A DNA stretch of 64,000 bases. It comes from Cannabis sativa (Eukaryota; Streptophyta; Magnoliopsida; Rosales; Cannabaceae). Of this stretch, positions 24,824 through 37,883 are shown piece by piece (position 1 is the stretch's first letter; each line of letters opens with the position of its first letter). Under the pieces are notes generated by a model. It made no database searches, was not told the origin of the DNA, and saw only the letters and a list, made by a program, of their open reading frames with translations. Position numbers and translations under genes: made by a program. Location: positions 5,386,812 to 5,450,811 of the forward strand of contig NC_083604.1 of the NCBI RefSeq assembly GCF_029168945.1, read 5' to 3'.

Positions 24824-25133
24824 GAGCATGTAGCATCTTTTAAGGATATTAAAAATTTACACATTATTTAAAAAATATGATATTTTATTTTATTTTTCTT
24901 CCACATTATTTTTTACACTTTTACTTCTAACAATACTCTAATGTATAATACTTTTTAAAAACACTATAATTATAATCTCACACATTAATACATATTTTAA
25001 TTTTTTAGGTACAATAACTTTTTAACTTCAATTTTTTATTAAAAAAATAAAAAAATAGCATCAATGCTACAACATAACATCCATGCAAATTTATTTAGAA
25101 TGACATCCTCTGCTCTCCAATAGTATAGCATCT
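24824..25133 (-). mobile_element. Left half of a split Harbinger MITE
   Basis: Colinear with the reverse complement of the complete copy at 13892-14274, from GAGCATG up to TATAGCATCT. The alignment stops at 25133 and resumes at 43812 with CATCTCAATG. TTA precedes it at 24821-24823. The halves are now about 18.7 kb apart. Confidence 0.75.
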
Positions 25134-25219
25134 TATTGGAGAACATTGTCCCATATGGATTAAATGTAAAAGTATTGAGCTATATATAAGAACATGAGCT
25201 ACTCCACTCATTGCTAGCA
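25134..25219 (+). mobile_element. TRIM LTR, truncated left copy
   Basis: TATTGGAGAACATTGTCCCA continuing to GAGCTACTCCACTCATTG, nearly identical to the LTR at 43695-43811. CATCT precedes it (25129-25133) and the same CATCT follows the right LTR (43812-43816). The copy breaks off after CATTG. Confidence 0.7.
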
Positions 25220-26083
25220 AGTGATCCTGATTAGTGGTTAAAAATACACTTTTATTTATTTTAAATGATAAAATAAATTGAGTTTTAATTGATATTTCAT
25301 GAAATTATTGTAATATATTTTATAAATGAAAATATTTGATTTTGATTCAATTTATGTCTTTCTTGTAGGAATTAAAGTGTATTTTTGTTGAAAGAAAGAG
25401 GAAGGATCAAAGTTGAAAAGAAATGAAGAAAAAAATGGCATTTTTGTTGAAGTCCAAAGCAACCCAACCCAAAAAGGTCAAGCCTAGCCCATGAAGCTCA
25501 TCATCAATTTTGTCTCTTCTAAAGCATGTGATGCAATGATGATAAGCTTAGGTTATCATCAACTCTATTTTCCTCTTCCACACTCAACATTCATCCAAAG
25601 AGCAGAAGACAAAATCACAATGATAACAAAAATAATATTAATTTTATTTTTGATTTGAAATGTCAAATTTAATCTTAATATTTATTTTATAATCCCAAAT
25701 TTTTATTTATTTATTTTTAGTCCTTTTATAGCTCTATAAATAGGAGCTCATTTTAGTAATTTGGAGTGTAATTTTTTAGTGTAGAAAAAACTATAGCAAA
25801 ATTCGCTCAACTTTTCTTCTCATCTTTTCTCTTTAGAAATTTTATGAGAATGATTAGCATAATGGCCTAATCTTCCTTGGAAGGTTAGGGATGATTCCAT
25901 ATGCAAAGTGAGGTTATTTTGTATCTTTGATTTACTTTTTGTTGTAATATTTATTTGAGTAATGCAAGTTCATATTCCACTTTTATTTTTATATTCTTCT
26001 TCCATCTATACTATCTATGCTATTATATACCAAATATATATATAGACTTAGTCATGCTCTTTCTATATATTTTTATTTAGTGA
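25220..26083. mobile_element. Repeat X, left part (interrupted by the MULE)
   Basis: AT-rich DNA without coding sequence. TTAGTCATGCTCTTTCTATAT near 26050 recurs at about 42604 and 42729, on the other side of the MULE, as TTAGTCATGCTC. The same repeat therefore continues there. It is probably a non-autonomous LTR element. The ends are not defined. Confidence 0.45.
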
Positions 26084-26092
26084 TTATAGTAA

Positions 26093-26143
26093 GGCCAAAG
26101 ATGTAGTACCTCAGTTGGCATTTGAGGTTTTCAACACCTCAAC
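26093..26143. repeat. Left terminal inverted repeat of the MULE
   Basis: GGCCAAAGATGTAGTACCTC, then CAGTTGGCATTTGAGGTTTT and CAACACCTCA. It contains three ACCTCA/TGAGGT half-sites arranged as small palindromes, candidate transposase-binding sites, mirrored at the right end. Confidence 0.75.
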
Positions 26144-29100
26144 AGATTGTGACCATTGGATGATAAAACAAATTAAATGTTTGGAATCTAAGAGTGAGGA
26201 ATTATGTACTGTGTAGTAAGGGTAAAAATAGAAGAAACTGGCAACCGGTATGTGATATTAAATGCCATTATTATTATTTTATTTTATTAAGAAAAAAGAA
26301 AAAGGATTAAAGCTCTTCTTCTCTTCAAAACAGCTCTTCAATTTTCTTCACTTTTCTTTTTCTTCACAAAAGAAATTATTTTAGATGAGAGGCTACAAAC
26401 TCAAGGAATAATTTGATAATAATCAAAGGTAAATTTCTCTCACAATAGATAGATCTCCCACACATATATACAGTATTTTTGTTTTAGTTTTCACTTAAAA
26501 AAAGTCTTTGTGTGAGTAGATTTCTTTCTCTCTCTCTCGTAGTGTTCAGTGATCATCAACACCTCCGTCCAGCAATCGTCCTTAGCTCCGACAATCATCG
26601 TCGGCCCTGTGAGTCGTCCCCTGCTTCGATTTTGCTCCAGCTGCATTTATGTTTGGGTTTCTCGGCACCGATCTTGCTATATGACCATCCAGTAGTTTAG
26701 ACTAATTGAACATTAATAGACTCTCTTTATAAGCTACTCTTGGTTCCTACTCATTAAACATAGACAATGATGGGAGCACCTTTTGGGTAAGGTTTTTCTT
26801 ATTCTCTTATGTCTTGTACATCTTGTTTTGCCTGTTTAATTTTAAGAAGAAAAAATAGTAAAGCAAGGGAAGCAACTCTTTTTCTTATTCTTGCTTTGCC
26901 TCCCAATTCCAGATGGACTAGAACAAAAAAAAATTTGTAAAGTCTCACTCATAGACAATTAATTTCGTTTTTGTCTAGATTTGCTAGTACCCCATTTATG
27001 CATTTCATTTTTTCTCTTTTGTACTTAGACGCACTGATGAACGCACAAGGTCACACTTTTCAAAAGCCCTTTACAATCATGGTTTTTTCTCTATGTATAT
27101 CCTTAGTCACGCAAATGCAACTTAGTTTTTTGTCAATGTAAACAAACTATCGTGGTTTTCTTTAACATTATTCTTATGTAGTTTCATATTTTAGAAACTA
27201 CAATCCAATGTTATAAAGATTAACAGAGGCATCGAAAAGCACAAAAGAATACTTAAGCATTAGGCCAATTCCAAATAGGTACCGCTCCCAGCCAATTCCT
27301 CAATTGGCTAGCCCCTGTATCCAAGAATCCCTTCATCACCATTGATATAACATATCGATGATTGAATAGGGGTTGTGTGTAGATATTCAGGGTCATATAA
27401 TATCAGCCCCTTGTCATTTCCTGTTGTAGAGTGTATTTTGATGATCGTATACAATTTTGCTATATGAGTTTTGTTCAATTCTCTTGGTTTTGATTTGGGT
27501 TTTTTGAGTTTTTCCACTTTTAATGTTTCAGATCTTTGAAATTTGCTTTGTGTTTTTCACACTTTTCAAAAACCCATTACAACTCGCTATCAAAGTTTTT
27601 GACAAATATTTTTTACCCATAGTTGATCGTTCGTACTAACTCCTTTAAAAATGCTACAGTGCAATCTATTATTTGCTTATTGTTGTATTCTTTTCAGCAC
27701 TAGTAGTCTAGTATTCTTGTTAGATTACATACATATTGCCAAGCCACTCCTCAAGGTCATTGTTTTTATTTTAATGGAATTGTTTTCATTTTTTAATGGA
27801 AAAAATTGTAAAGTTTTTCTTCTTTTCAGAAGCGCTCTTCAATTCTGTTAAGTTTTCTTTGACTACGTTAAAAGGATTTGATCAGCCATGGCATAATAAA
27901 ACTGAAGGATTGATAATAACGAAAGGGTAAATTTATCTCTCTTCAATTTTATTCTTTTTTTGTTTTCTGCTTCTTCTTGTTTATAACTTTATTTTGGGTT
28001 ATTTTCGCTCAAGTTGTGAAGAAGAGTCTCCCTAAGCCCGCATCGTCCGAGTTCATCAAGTGATCTAATCCTCTGAATTTAAAGTTTCAATCGATCTGTA
28101 CCTATCTCCACTCAACAAACTCCAGCAATTTGTCAGGCTGCGAGTGAGTATCTCTGATCTTCAAGTTGTTGTTTGAGGTTTACTGTTTGTGCTATGAACA
28201 TTGTTAGTGTTGTCTTTTGTGAGCATTTCAATCTCTATTTAGATTATTAGTCAGTTATATAACTCTGAGTTCTAAATTAGCAATGTGTCTTCTTGATTTT
28301 TTTTTTTTTGTTTTTCTCTTCTTGATTCTGTGCTATATAATTTTAATTTATTAATGAATCTCTTTACGGAACGAAATACTAAAATTATGTTTATTTGACT
28401 CTCAACCTTTATATGAGGAGTTAATTATCAAAGAAAGTGCTGCTTGTATTTTAGAATAGAATTCTATTTATCGATGTTTTCAACTCTATTGTAGTTACTG
28501 ATATTTTTTTTGTTTTTTATGGAGTTGTGGATATTGTCTTCTTTTTTTTTTTCTTTCATTGTTCCATTTTTTGTGCCACTTTATTTGAAGGAAATAATTC
28601 AACTTTTTGAATATGCCCACATTCATACCAAAGATTTTACAAATAAGACACATGTTTTCGTATTTATTGAGGCCATATACTAGAAAATAAGAACAACCGT
28701 AATGTATAACAAGGTTGTACAATTTCTTTTCCGGGAAAAACTTACCTAAAAAAACCAAATTTCTCAGCATGGTGAAAAGTTTTTGCCTAAATTTTTGTTG
28801 CCCTATGCAAATGAATTCTTGACATAGTGATTTGTCATTGTATTTTTTGCTTCATATGCGAAAGACATAATAATACATATAGCTATTTTGAGTTTATTGA
28901 AAGTAGTAGAATTTCAAAATGACAGATTTATTGGTTGAGAAGTGAAGTTAGGTTTCCTGAGGTATGAATTTTTGCTCCAAGTATGGGCATTCAATGAAAG
29001 TGGCTTTTATACGAGTTAGACTATACTGAACAATTCGGTAGTTGTTTATTTCTTTGAGAAACCTTTTTATTTATGAATGATTTGAACCAATAACATTTTA

Positions 29101-30009
29101 CTCATTTCTGTTAGTTTTGTATTTGTTCATTTTTTGTACTAATTCTATTGATAGGAATATAGTACAGGTACATTAATGCTAAACACTAAGGACTATGAAT
29201 ATTGATCAAATTATGATAAGCTTTAGCATTTTTACCAAATTTATATTTTATGTTGGTTGTATCTGAATTTAAAAAAAAAATGGATTTTATACATATCTTT
29301 TAATTAGTGTCGCGGATATCATATCTGATCGGGGTAGAACATGGTTAGAATTTGAGATTAAAACAAGAAATTGCCAATTACGTAGGGAGGCTCTTTGACA
29401 TGTTCTACCTAAATTGCGAAGAACAAATCGGAGGAAACATAGCTTTCGAGCACCAAAACATGTAGAAGAGAGTATAAAACATTGCAGCTAGACTGAAAAG
29501 GGAAGAAATTAATATTAATGATATTGTTTTTTTTTCCTTAACATGTAATTATATTGTTTTATTGGTAAACTTAGTTGTTTATTCCTTTTGAAAAAATCCA
29601 TATTTATGTAGTTATGCTTTTGATATTGGTTTATTTCTCTTTTCCCTCCTTTTATTCATCTACTTGTTCGTTTTGTCTTTTTCTTTTCAGTTGACGCATA
29701 GGTTGTAAGAATATCCTCTGTGGATAGATATTTTCACAATTGAAGATAGTATCATATATTATGGTTGAGAATAGTGTTATATTAATGACGGTTTCAATTG
29801 GTTTGCTTGAATTATTTCTTGTAAATGTTGTTAGTTTTGGGCCTACTTGTGTCTATAAAGATGGAAATGCTATATGACAAAGTATGTACTTCACCTTGCT
29901 TTTCATTTCTCTTCATGTTTTGTGTAATTTATGTTATTTTTGAGTATTTTATTTTTTGGTTGTTGGTAGATCTAATTTGTATGAATTATAGATTTGTTGC
30001 AGTTATATA
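26144..30009. other. MULE left subterminal region, leader-like, no clear protein gene
   Basis: AT-rich, with T-rich stretches and several AAAG|GTAAAT-like splice donors. A segment at about 26310-26450 is repeated at about 27820-27945 (shared AGCTCTTCAATT, then GATAATAA and a donor-like GGTAAATTT), so a leader exon may have been duplicated. Another possible leader exon ends near 29880 (ATGACAAAGTATGT). Short ORFs here have no recognisable domain. Confidence 0.4.
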
Positions 30010-32925
30010 ATGAAAAGAATGGGGGATGCTACAGATAGGGAGACATCCTTTATTTGTAGTCGATGCTCGCCGGGTAGAGTTGTGTCGATTATTAGTCAGC
30101 TTAGCAGTGAGCAAAAAACTTTAGTTAACGAAATTGGATTTGGTAACTTATTGGGTTTAAAGAAATGTAATTTGAAGAGGAAATTGATCCAGTGGTTGGT
30201 AGATAATTTCAATGTAGAAGATGGTTGTTTAAGAGTCCATGGAAAAGTGTATGAAATGAATAGTCATTTATTTTCATATATTACTGGTATTCATGATGGT
30301 GGGGAACACTTATCGGATTCCAAATCTGATAATTGTAATGATGGGCGGATATTGATCTCTCACTTGGAAGAGAAGTTGAAATGCAACAACAAGACTGATA
30401 TGGGGTTTGTCCATCAGTTCTTACTTTTTATTGTCAGTGTGTTCTTGATGCCTAACACAACAGTTTATGCGAGTCGGGATTACGAGGCTCAAATATTAGC
30501 ATTGAAGGATTTAGCCAATGTGCGAAGAATTAATTGGGCTTCAATGTCGTTTAAGTATCTCGTGATGGGTTTGAGTGCATTCAAAAGAAGTAGTTCAAAA
30601 TATGTTTGTGGTTGCTTGTACTTTTTGCAGGTAAATAAATTGTTTAATAGAATAATTCTTTAAATTTTACTTTTAATAGTTATTGTAGTTAATTCTTATT
30701 ATTTCTTGGTTGATATTTTATTTTATTATTTGAATAATTTATAGGTTTTCTATCTTCATCATGTGCGATGCAGTGAATCATTTGTAGACAGAAGTTTATG
30801 TCCGATTTGGTGGTGGTCTGATTGTGAAACTAATAATATGATTGAATGGATTGATAAGAATGGGGGATTAGGCTCTTCGACAGTAAGTTAGTTGTGTCCA
30901 CGAATTGTTCTTTACTTTATGATATGACTGTTGTTAGTGAAGTCATGAATGCTTTTTTTTTTTATAGATAAACATGCGAGAAATCTTAAGTGCATTCGAC
31001 ATGGATAATGTTGTTCGCAGCCTCTCCCATCTTTGTTGTAGGGTTGAAAATTTAGAGAAAGTTTACTTAGAATTACAACCCAATGTTTTGAAGGAACCTA
31101 GTAAAGTCTGTTTGAAATTTTTTCGCGCTAAACCATATTTTACAATGAGAGAGGTTATAATGGACGAGCAGGATTATCATTGTCATTACTTGAGGGATTT
31201 TTATCCTATGATTATGGAATCAAATATTGGAAGTTTGGGGACAATGACAATAAAGATTTTGTTATGAATGATATTGAGAAAAATGAACAAAAAGACAAAG
31301 TGAACATAGTTGTGAGACTGATGCAAGATGGGAGATGTTGTGTCAAGTATGTTTGGAGTCAAATTTTAGTAATATGATTTCATTGTATAAGAATAGTGAT
31401 AGTTTGAGGGTCGGTGCATTTAATTTGAGTCATCGCTTGAGTGAAGAAGATTTTTCCTTGGCATTATACATGTTTGATCTTATACTAAGTGAAAGGTAAT
31501 TGATGTATATTTGGACATTTTTATTTGATAAACTTAAATTAGCATTGTGTTACAATGTTTGTAGTTTATTTTGTTATTTTTTTTAGTGAGGTGTTAGTGG
31601 AGAATCCACAGTTTGTTGTGCAAAGAATACATTTTCTAAGTTTAAGGCCACACCATCATGTCCATAGAAAGGTATGTGTTATAAAAGTTTGTTTTTGTTA
31701 ATATTTGCATCTAATATACATTGTATTACTGATTTTTTTGGGTTTTTTTTTGGTATTAGATAATTGATGCTTATTCAAGTTTTTTGTACTTTATTCATTT
31801 GAGAAAATTACGGTCGAGCAATACATCTAATGGAATTATGTTTCTCCCCAGTTTTTATCCTGGACAGGTAATATATTTATTTTATTTATGTTGATTATAT
31901 TTCATCTTGGGAGTTAGTTTGTTAGATATGTATTGAGCTGTTATAACTTAGTGTACGTTTTGAGTTTAGCTCACTCGCAAGAGTTTTTGTGAGATGGTTG
32001 TTAAATGGTGTAAATGTGGTGAAGAAGAGTCATGGAAAACATTGATTGTGCGGATGGAATTGGTATGTAACATTTAACCACACTTTTTGTTTCTTTTGAC
32101 CCAACTTAATTTTTGCATGATTTTTTTCTTGATGTCATACTATATTGTCGTTGCGGTAATGGTTTTATAAAATCTTTTTAGGTAGTTGTTCCTCTGATGG
32201 ACGTGGTGAACAATCATGTGATTTTGGTTGTAGTGAATTTAAACAAAAAGTTTGTGACAATATGGGATAGTAAGGACGATTTGAAGCTACATTTGCATAA
32301 GCAGGAATTAGTGCTTGAACTGGTAATTGATTCATTACAGCAAGTTTGTGTGGATTTGATGATATTCATTATTTTGATTTAATGAATGTTTAATATTTAT
32401 ATTGTTATAGTTAGAAGTGCTTGATGATTTGTTTTTGGTGGAAGTTTGGAACTGCTTTGGCGTTGGATGGAAATTTTCAAATTCGATGATAATTCCTGGT
32501 CCAAGTTTACCTCAGCAGACTGCAGTTAGTGATTGCGGTGTATTTGTGATAAAGTACATGAAAATCCTTTCTGAATGGAGGAACATGTGTGCAGAGGTTG
32601 GTGTTGTATTTGAAGAAATTATTACATTTATGCTGTTTAATATAATTGACTTATTCATTGATTTTTTTGGTAGTTTGACCCACTTTCCGAGCGACTAGCA
32701 GTCTCACTGGAGTTGGTGGCTGGAGATAATAATCTTGTTAAATTTACTGTTTCTAAAGATGCTACTGAACACCATCAACATCAACTAAGACAAGGAGACA
32801 TTAGTAGTAAAAGGCAGCGGTGTCGTTCTCCAAAGAAATTGTTGCCTTTATCCAAATTTTCTAGTAAGAAAAAACGAAGGAGATATTGGCAAAGGTTTGC
32901 TTCATACAAGAAAACAAGAAAATGA
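30010..32925 (+). pseudogene. Ulp1-like (C48) SUMO-protease gene of the MULE, two frameshifts
   Basis: Nine exons can be followed by GT-AG signals: 30010-30630, 30745-30882, 30968-31495, 31587-31671, 31760-31867, 31970-32062, 32182-32322, 32411-32596 and 32674-32925, about 717 codons. The first three resemble the N-terminal domain that precedes Ulp1 in plant transposon proteins (TSFICSRCSPGRVVSIIS, YVCGCLYFLQV). The C-terminal C48 peptidase has its catalytic residues: His in NNHVILVVV, Asp in TIWDSKD, Gln in PGPSLPQQTA and Cys in VSDCGVFVIKYM. The tail is very basic (KKKRRRYWQRF), a likely nuclear signal. In exon 3 the frame changes twice, near 31205 and near 31305, with clear homologous-looking protein on each side, so this copy is probably dead. 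The family removes SUMO from proteins or matures it; its role in transposition is not known. Confidence 0.75.
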
Positions 32926-35312
32926 GTGAAAGGGTACTGATTATGTAACTAATAAGTTTATATAATGGTAAATGTACTTTCAATTTATATGAGTCCTAAG
33001 TAAACGTTGGAGAAGTCTATTTGTTTTTCTTAATATTTAACTGTGGGCCTTTTTGTTTTAATGTTGGAAATGTTGATAGGTAGTCCATTGTATGGTATGA
33101 GGCTTCTATTTAGTTTATAAATGTGGATCACTTGCTCATCCTATGGGTACTATGTGCAATATGATGTACTAAGACATTAGTTACAACTCCCTACAGTTTA
33201 TTTTAGGTTATATCTTATGTTTATATTTGCTTTTGAGATAACATTTTCATGGAAATATGGCTAAAGTAGTAGCCACATTCCCTTGAAATTGTTGTAGTGG
33301 AACCGATTGTTAGTTTAAGTAGCATGATAGTGTTTTTTCTTTTCATCTATTATGTGGTATGAAATTAGTTTTGTGTTAACTGTTATGGAATCATGTAATG
33401 AACTTGTAAGAAATTAGTTATGTGTTAACTGTTGTTATTAGAATCATGTTGTGATGGGTGTTTATGAATCTAGCTATGATACCAAACTTAATTGCATATA
33501 AACTTTTGTATGGTCTTAAGTAATAATTATAAAAGGCTAAACCTAATGGTAATGGATGAAATAACAAGGAAAAGGAAAACACTGAAATTAAGTTCAGAAT
33601 CAATTACTTACATGATTGTTTTAAACATGTAAGCAAACTAGAAAGAAAAGATAAATAACCATGCCATCATTTATCCTGTAAGTGATCTTTATTGTAGGAG
33701 TCATAATAACATGTTATCTAAAGTGAAATGCATAATATAACAACATAAGAGCTTAAAAAAAGACAAGATTAGCTAAAATAACTTGATGACACAGTGTGAA
33801 GAAAAAATAACAGAACAAAAAGTATGGAAAGACAACAAAGTTATTAGTTCTAAATTCTATTGATGTAAACAACCATGGATTCATATTTGATTTAATCTAC
33901 CATCAAACTTACTTACTCTAAAAAAAGTACTTTATTAAATGAACTCAGAATAACTTGTGAAGCAAATAAGAAGTTGGCTTATTATTACCTCAATGTCTGT
34001 GATACGTATGATGGGAAATTAATATTGCTTAATGCACATTTTGTATCAATCTTGGTCTGAATTATTTTCCATAATCTCTTCATTAGCAGCATCTATCTAC
34101 AACATCACAATGCATACTATTAATGAAAGTAGTAACTACCACATATAAAACCTGCAACTAAATGAAATTATGAATCAAATCTCCACTCTTGACAAATATT
34201 TTGGTTTGAGTAGAATATATTTTTGAAGTTGCTTATGTTTGAGGAACAAACTCTTTCATTCGGCTATATAACACATCAAGATGTGTTGCCATTAATATGG
34301 TTGTTACAACCATCACTAATTAGTATTTATTTTTCATAGGTTGGTTGGTGAACCTGCATTGCCTAGTGTAATTATATTATTCTGAGTCTTTAATTAATTT
34401 TAAGAATAATATGATAGTTGGTTTAAATATAAATTTGATACATGTCAATAAATAATATTATGTACTTACTAATAGGTACTAAAGTTGGATAGACATGTGA
34501 AAAAAAAAACACTACACAAAATTAAAAAAAAAAAACAATGCCTCAGACATAATAAAAGCAAGTTATTCAAAGAATTTAGTGAAAAATTTAAAAACCGAAC
34601 AAATTCTGTCACTTTTAAACAAAGACTTTATGCATGTGTTCAAATTTAGAACCTTAATTTCCATTCAATACTTTCACTATGAGAAGTATTTAAATGAGAA
34701 TGGAGTTTTTTTTTTTCTTTTATTTGGGAAGATAAATGAGAATGGTGTTGAGAGGCAGGTAGAACCTTGTGGTCTCTATTCCTTTGTCAGAAAAAAGATC
34801 TATAAAGGACTATAAGGGTCTGCCAACACAAACATATTCAAATTGACAAGATATATTTTTCTTGCTGTATGAGGTTATCCAACCCTCAATTTAAGGAAGC
34901 AATAAATACAACATTAACTAGACCAAAACGAAACCATTTTGGTTGAAAAGTTGAAGAATTTAGTTAGTCAAATCAAGATGGAATAGTGGTGACTAATGGA
35001 AAGGTAACAATCATTTCACAAATAGAGTTAGCCATGAACTAAATACTAAACTGACAAAATATCAAATGGAAATCATGTGCAATAACTGATAATCATAATG
35101 GAGAACTCTTTCAACATGTGTGTAGTAAGTGAATAACACATGGCATTATCCTATTTGTCATTGGCACAAAAATAAAATAAAAAAAATTGGTTGGAGATGG
35201 AATTTATGGCCTGAAAACATATATAAATAGGTGTTGGTGGCTCACTCTACTACCACCTCAAAAAAACCAATTTGCATTCCTAAACAAAATAACCATTAAT
35301 TTCCATACAAAA
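32926..35312. other. MULE internal spacer, no gene seen
   Basis: AT-rich sequence with short ORFs only. A TATATAAATA box at about 35219-35228, 85-95 bp before the ATG at 35313, probably serves the following small ORF. Confidence 0.4.
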
Positions 35313-35785
35313 ATGTCTAACTTGTCACGAAACCTTTTTCCCCCATCAATTGTTAAGCAAGAGCCCTCTGATTCAGAGGATGTTCTGCCTAATGAGTATC
35401 CAACTTTGTACCCCCCATATAGAACTTTGCCGAGTTTTGAATCCCCTCCCCAATAACACCAACTTCAAACATCTGCAAGAAAGAATCAGATTCACCATCA
35501 CCCCCACAAATAACACCAACTTCAACCATATGCAAGAATGAACAAGAATCACCTGCATCTGACTCCTTTGTGAAAAAGGAATCGAGTTCTCCAACCTCAC
35601 CGCGAGTAAGGAAATATGGAAAAATGAAATCTCCAAGGAAAGGCAAGTGTAAATCTTGCCTTGCTAAGGAGGCTGACAATGTGAAACTGAAGTTCCTCCG
35701 TCGCAATGTGTCCACGAAATCTGAGAACCTTCGCTGTGCTGCACTTGATTGTAGAACAGTTGTATTCAAGATTCGCCACTCCTAG
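35313..35785 (+). pseudogene. Small Ser/Pro/Lys-rich ORF of the MULE, one frameshift
   Basis: Starts MSNLSRNLFPPSIVKQEPS after a good TATA box. About 46 codons in, at SPPQ (35450), one base appears lost. The next frame continues with ITPTSNICKKE, SPPQITPTSTICKNE and a basic end (RKYGKMKSPRKGKCKSC). The SPPQITPTS-x-ICK-x-E unit occurs twice in tandem, which makes the frameshift easy to see. There is no known domain. IVKQEP, FVKKE and related KxE sequences fit the SUMO consensus (hydrophobic-K-x-E), suggestive next to a SUMO-protease gene. The function is unknown; it could be an accessory transposition protein or a captured host exon. Confidence 0.5.
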
Positions 35786-36563
35786 ATCGGCTAAGTATTA
35801 TTCTTAATGGAATACGCATACCGTTGCTGGAGACATCTTTGTGCATGCCGCCCATGCCAAAGAACCCAAATAAGTGATAACTATTGATCGAGGCATGGGA
35901 TATAGACACAACCCTTTAGATGCCTAAGATAAATAAAAAGTACGTACTACTTAAAAACTATTGGTTTTCTATCAAGTTATTATATGAAGGGTGTAATATT
36001 AAGGTAGAAGTGAGTTTTGCTATGGTATTGACATTGGCAATGCAAGTTGGGTTTAGATAATATAATCGGTATTTGAAGCGGTGGGGTTGGACTATGAACA
36101 CCACTTCATGAGAATGTACTTAAACTGAATAGAATTGTGCTGCTATGAGTCCACTTTCGGATAGCTTAATATAAAAAATTTTCTTCATCATTAATTTTGT
36201 CTTTCTCAATTAGAATGACAATTTACTTGACTTAATAATTTAATAACAATGTCATACAAAATACTTAACTAATAGTTGAATGCAATAACCTCTTACTAAG
36301 ATTATTTAGATCAAATAATTTATTGACTTCTACTGTAAAAGTTAAACTTTAAACTTTTGGATAAATACACTTAACACCACAGTTGAGATATATGGGTATA
36401 AACAAATCTACACAAGTAAATGGGCCAAATCTACCGATATATGCACAGTATAACTAAAGCCCATGGAAGGACAACCCACTCATTACTCTATAAGAAGGAG
36501 GGGTGGGTGGAGACATAATATATTCTCACAATTACTCTGAAAGAAACTACAGTTCCAAAACAA
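35786..36563. other. MULE internal spacer
   Basis: No gene seen. CTCTATAAG near 36488 may be the TATA box for the ORF starting at 36564. Confidence 0.35.
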
Positions 36564-36770
36564 TGCCTTCCACTAGTATTCTCAATACAATTTTATTTCA
36601 CTCAGATGATGTTAAGCTTGTTGCATTCAATATAGAGCCACAACAAACATAAAAGAACCGCATTCATTTCATTTTGGGGCAACTAACCAATTACGTAATG
36701 CAGTCATTCACCGGTTAGAGACTACATACCTTCCTCCTCCTCTTCGTAAGAAGATTATGTGTTCAATTTA
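36564..36770 (+). pseudogene. Unrecognised degraded ORF in the MULE
   Basis: After the TATA-like box an ATG opens MPSTSILNTILFHSDDVKLV, which stops after about 29 codons. A neighbouring frame then reads FGATNQLRNAVIHRLE and LPPPLRKKIMC before a stop. Possibly one damaged exon. I do not recognise it. Confidence 0.25.
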
Positions 36771-37883
36771 ACCTTCCAATATTAACTACAGCAGTACTCA
36801 TGAATTTAGCCTTATTTACTTTTTTTTTCTGTGATATATAGCACATTTGAGAGATAAAATTTTGTTTCTAACACTTAGAAACAAATGTTGAAAAAATAAT
36901 ACAATTTTCATTTTTGTATAAGTCAAGAACCCATGCAGAAAACCCTCAATTTTTTTCATTTTATTTTATTTATTAGAGGAGTCTATAGAAAGTGTAAATC
37001 TTTCAATGTATTTTTATGGGACACTTAATAAGTCTTTAATATTTTATTTAATTTCAAAAGAGAGTTGTTAATATTTTGTTTTCAGATTTACCCATAGTAG
37101 AGTATTTAAAATGTATTCTTCAAATTCACATTCTTAAAGTGAAGGTGTGAAATCTATTCAAAAAAAAAAAGTGAAGGTGTGAAATACATATAGTTCTCTT
37201 TAAATAAAAATGGGGATATGGATAGTCAGATGTAGTATTGTAGCCGGATTCAATTAATTTTCTCATGGGTTACATTAAAAGAAGGCTACATAGGAAGTTT
37301 TCTCAACTTTATGAGAAAACTTGGACACTTTCTATCATTCTTTTCCATATAATCATAATATAGATTTCTCATAGTTGTCAGACAGTAAAATATATCAAAG
37401 TGCAAAAGACCAATGAATAGTTAAACAATCCACAGTTGCAAAGGACTTGTGGAAGTTAACCAATCCACAGTTGCACATATTAAAAAACAGTTTTATGTGC
37501 GATAAGTGAACTAGATGAATATGCACTACTAAATTTTATTTAGTCATTCTGAACTAGGTGAATATCATAGTGCACCATTGGCTACAACAAGGTAAGTAAA
37601 ACGAGATTCACAGGGTGACCTTTATTTATTTATTTATTTTTATGCGTGTATTGTAGTTAAGATAAACCATTACCTACAATATATTCTATTCAGGTCTTCA
37701 ACTCTTCGAAGCACCCTCAGAAAGTTTTAATATCTTAGTGAATTATAATATAGATATATTTAAAACAGAATCTGGAAAACGTTCAATCTTGCATGTAAAA
37801 ATAGAATGGATTTCATAGTTTTGCAAAGAAGATAAACTATGTTAAATTTTCATTTCCACTACAGTCCTTACAAATGTAATTTC
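36771..37883. other. MULE internal spacer upstream of the transposase
   Basis: AT-rich, with a (TTTA)n run near 37622-37640 and no gene. Confidence 0.35.
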
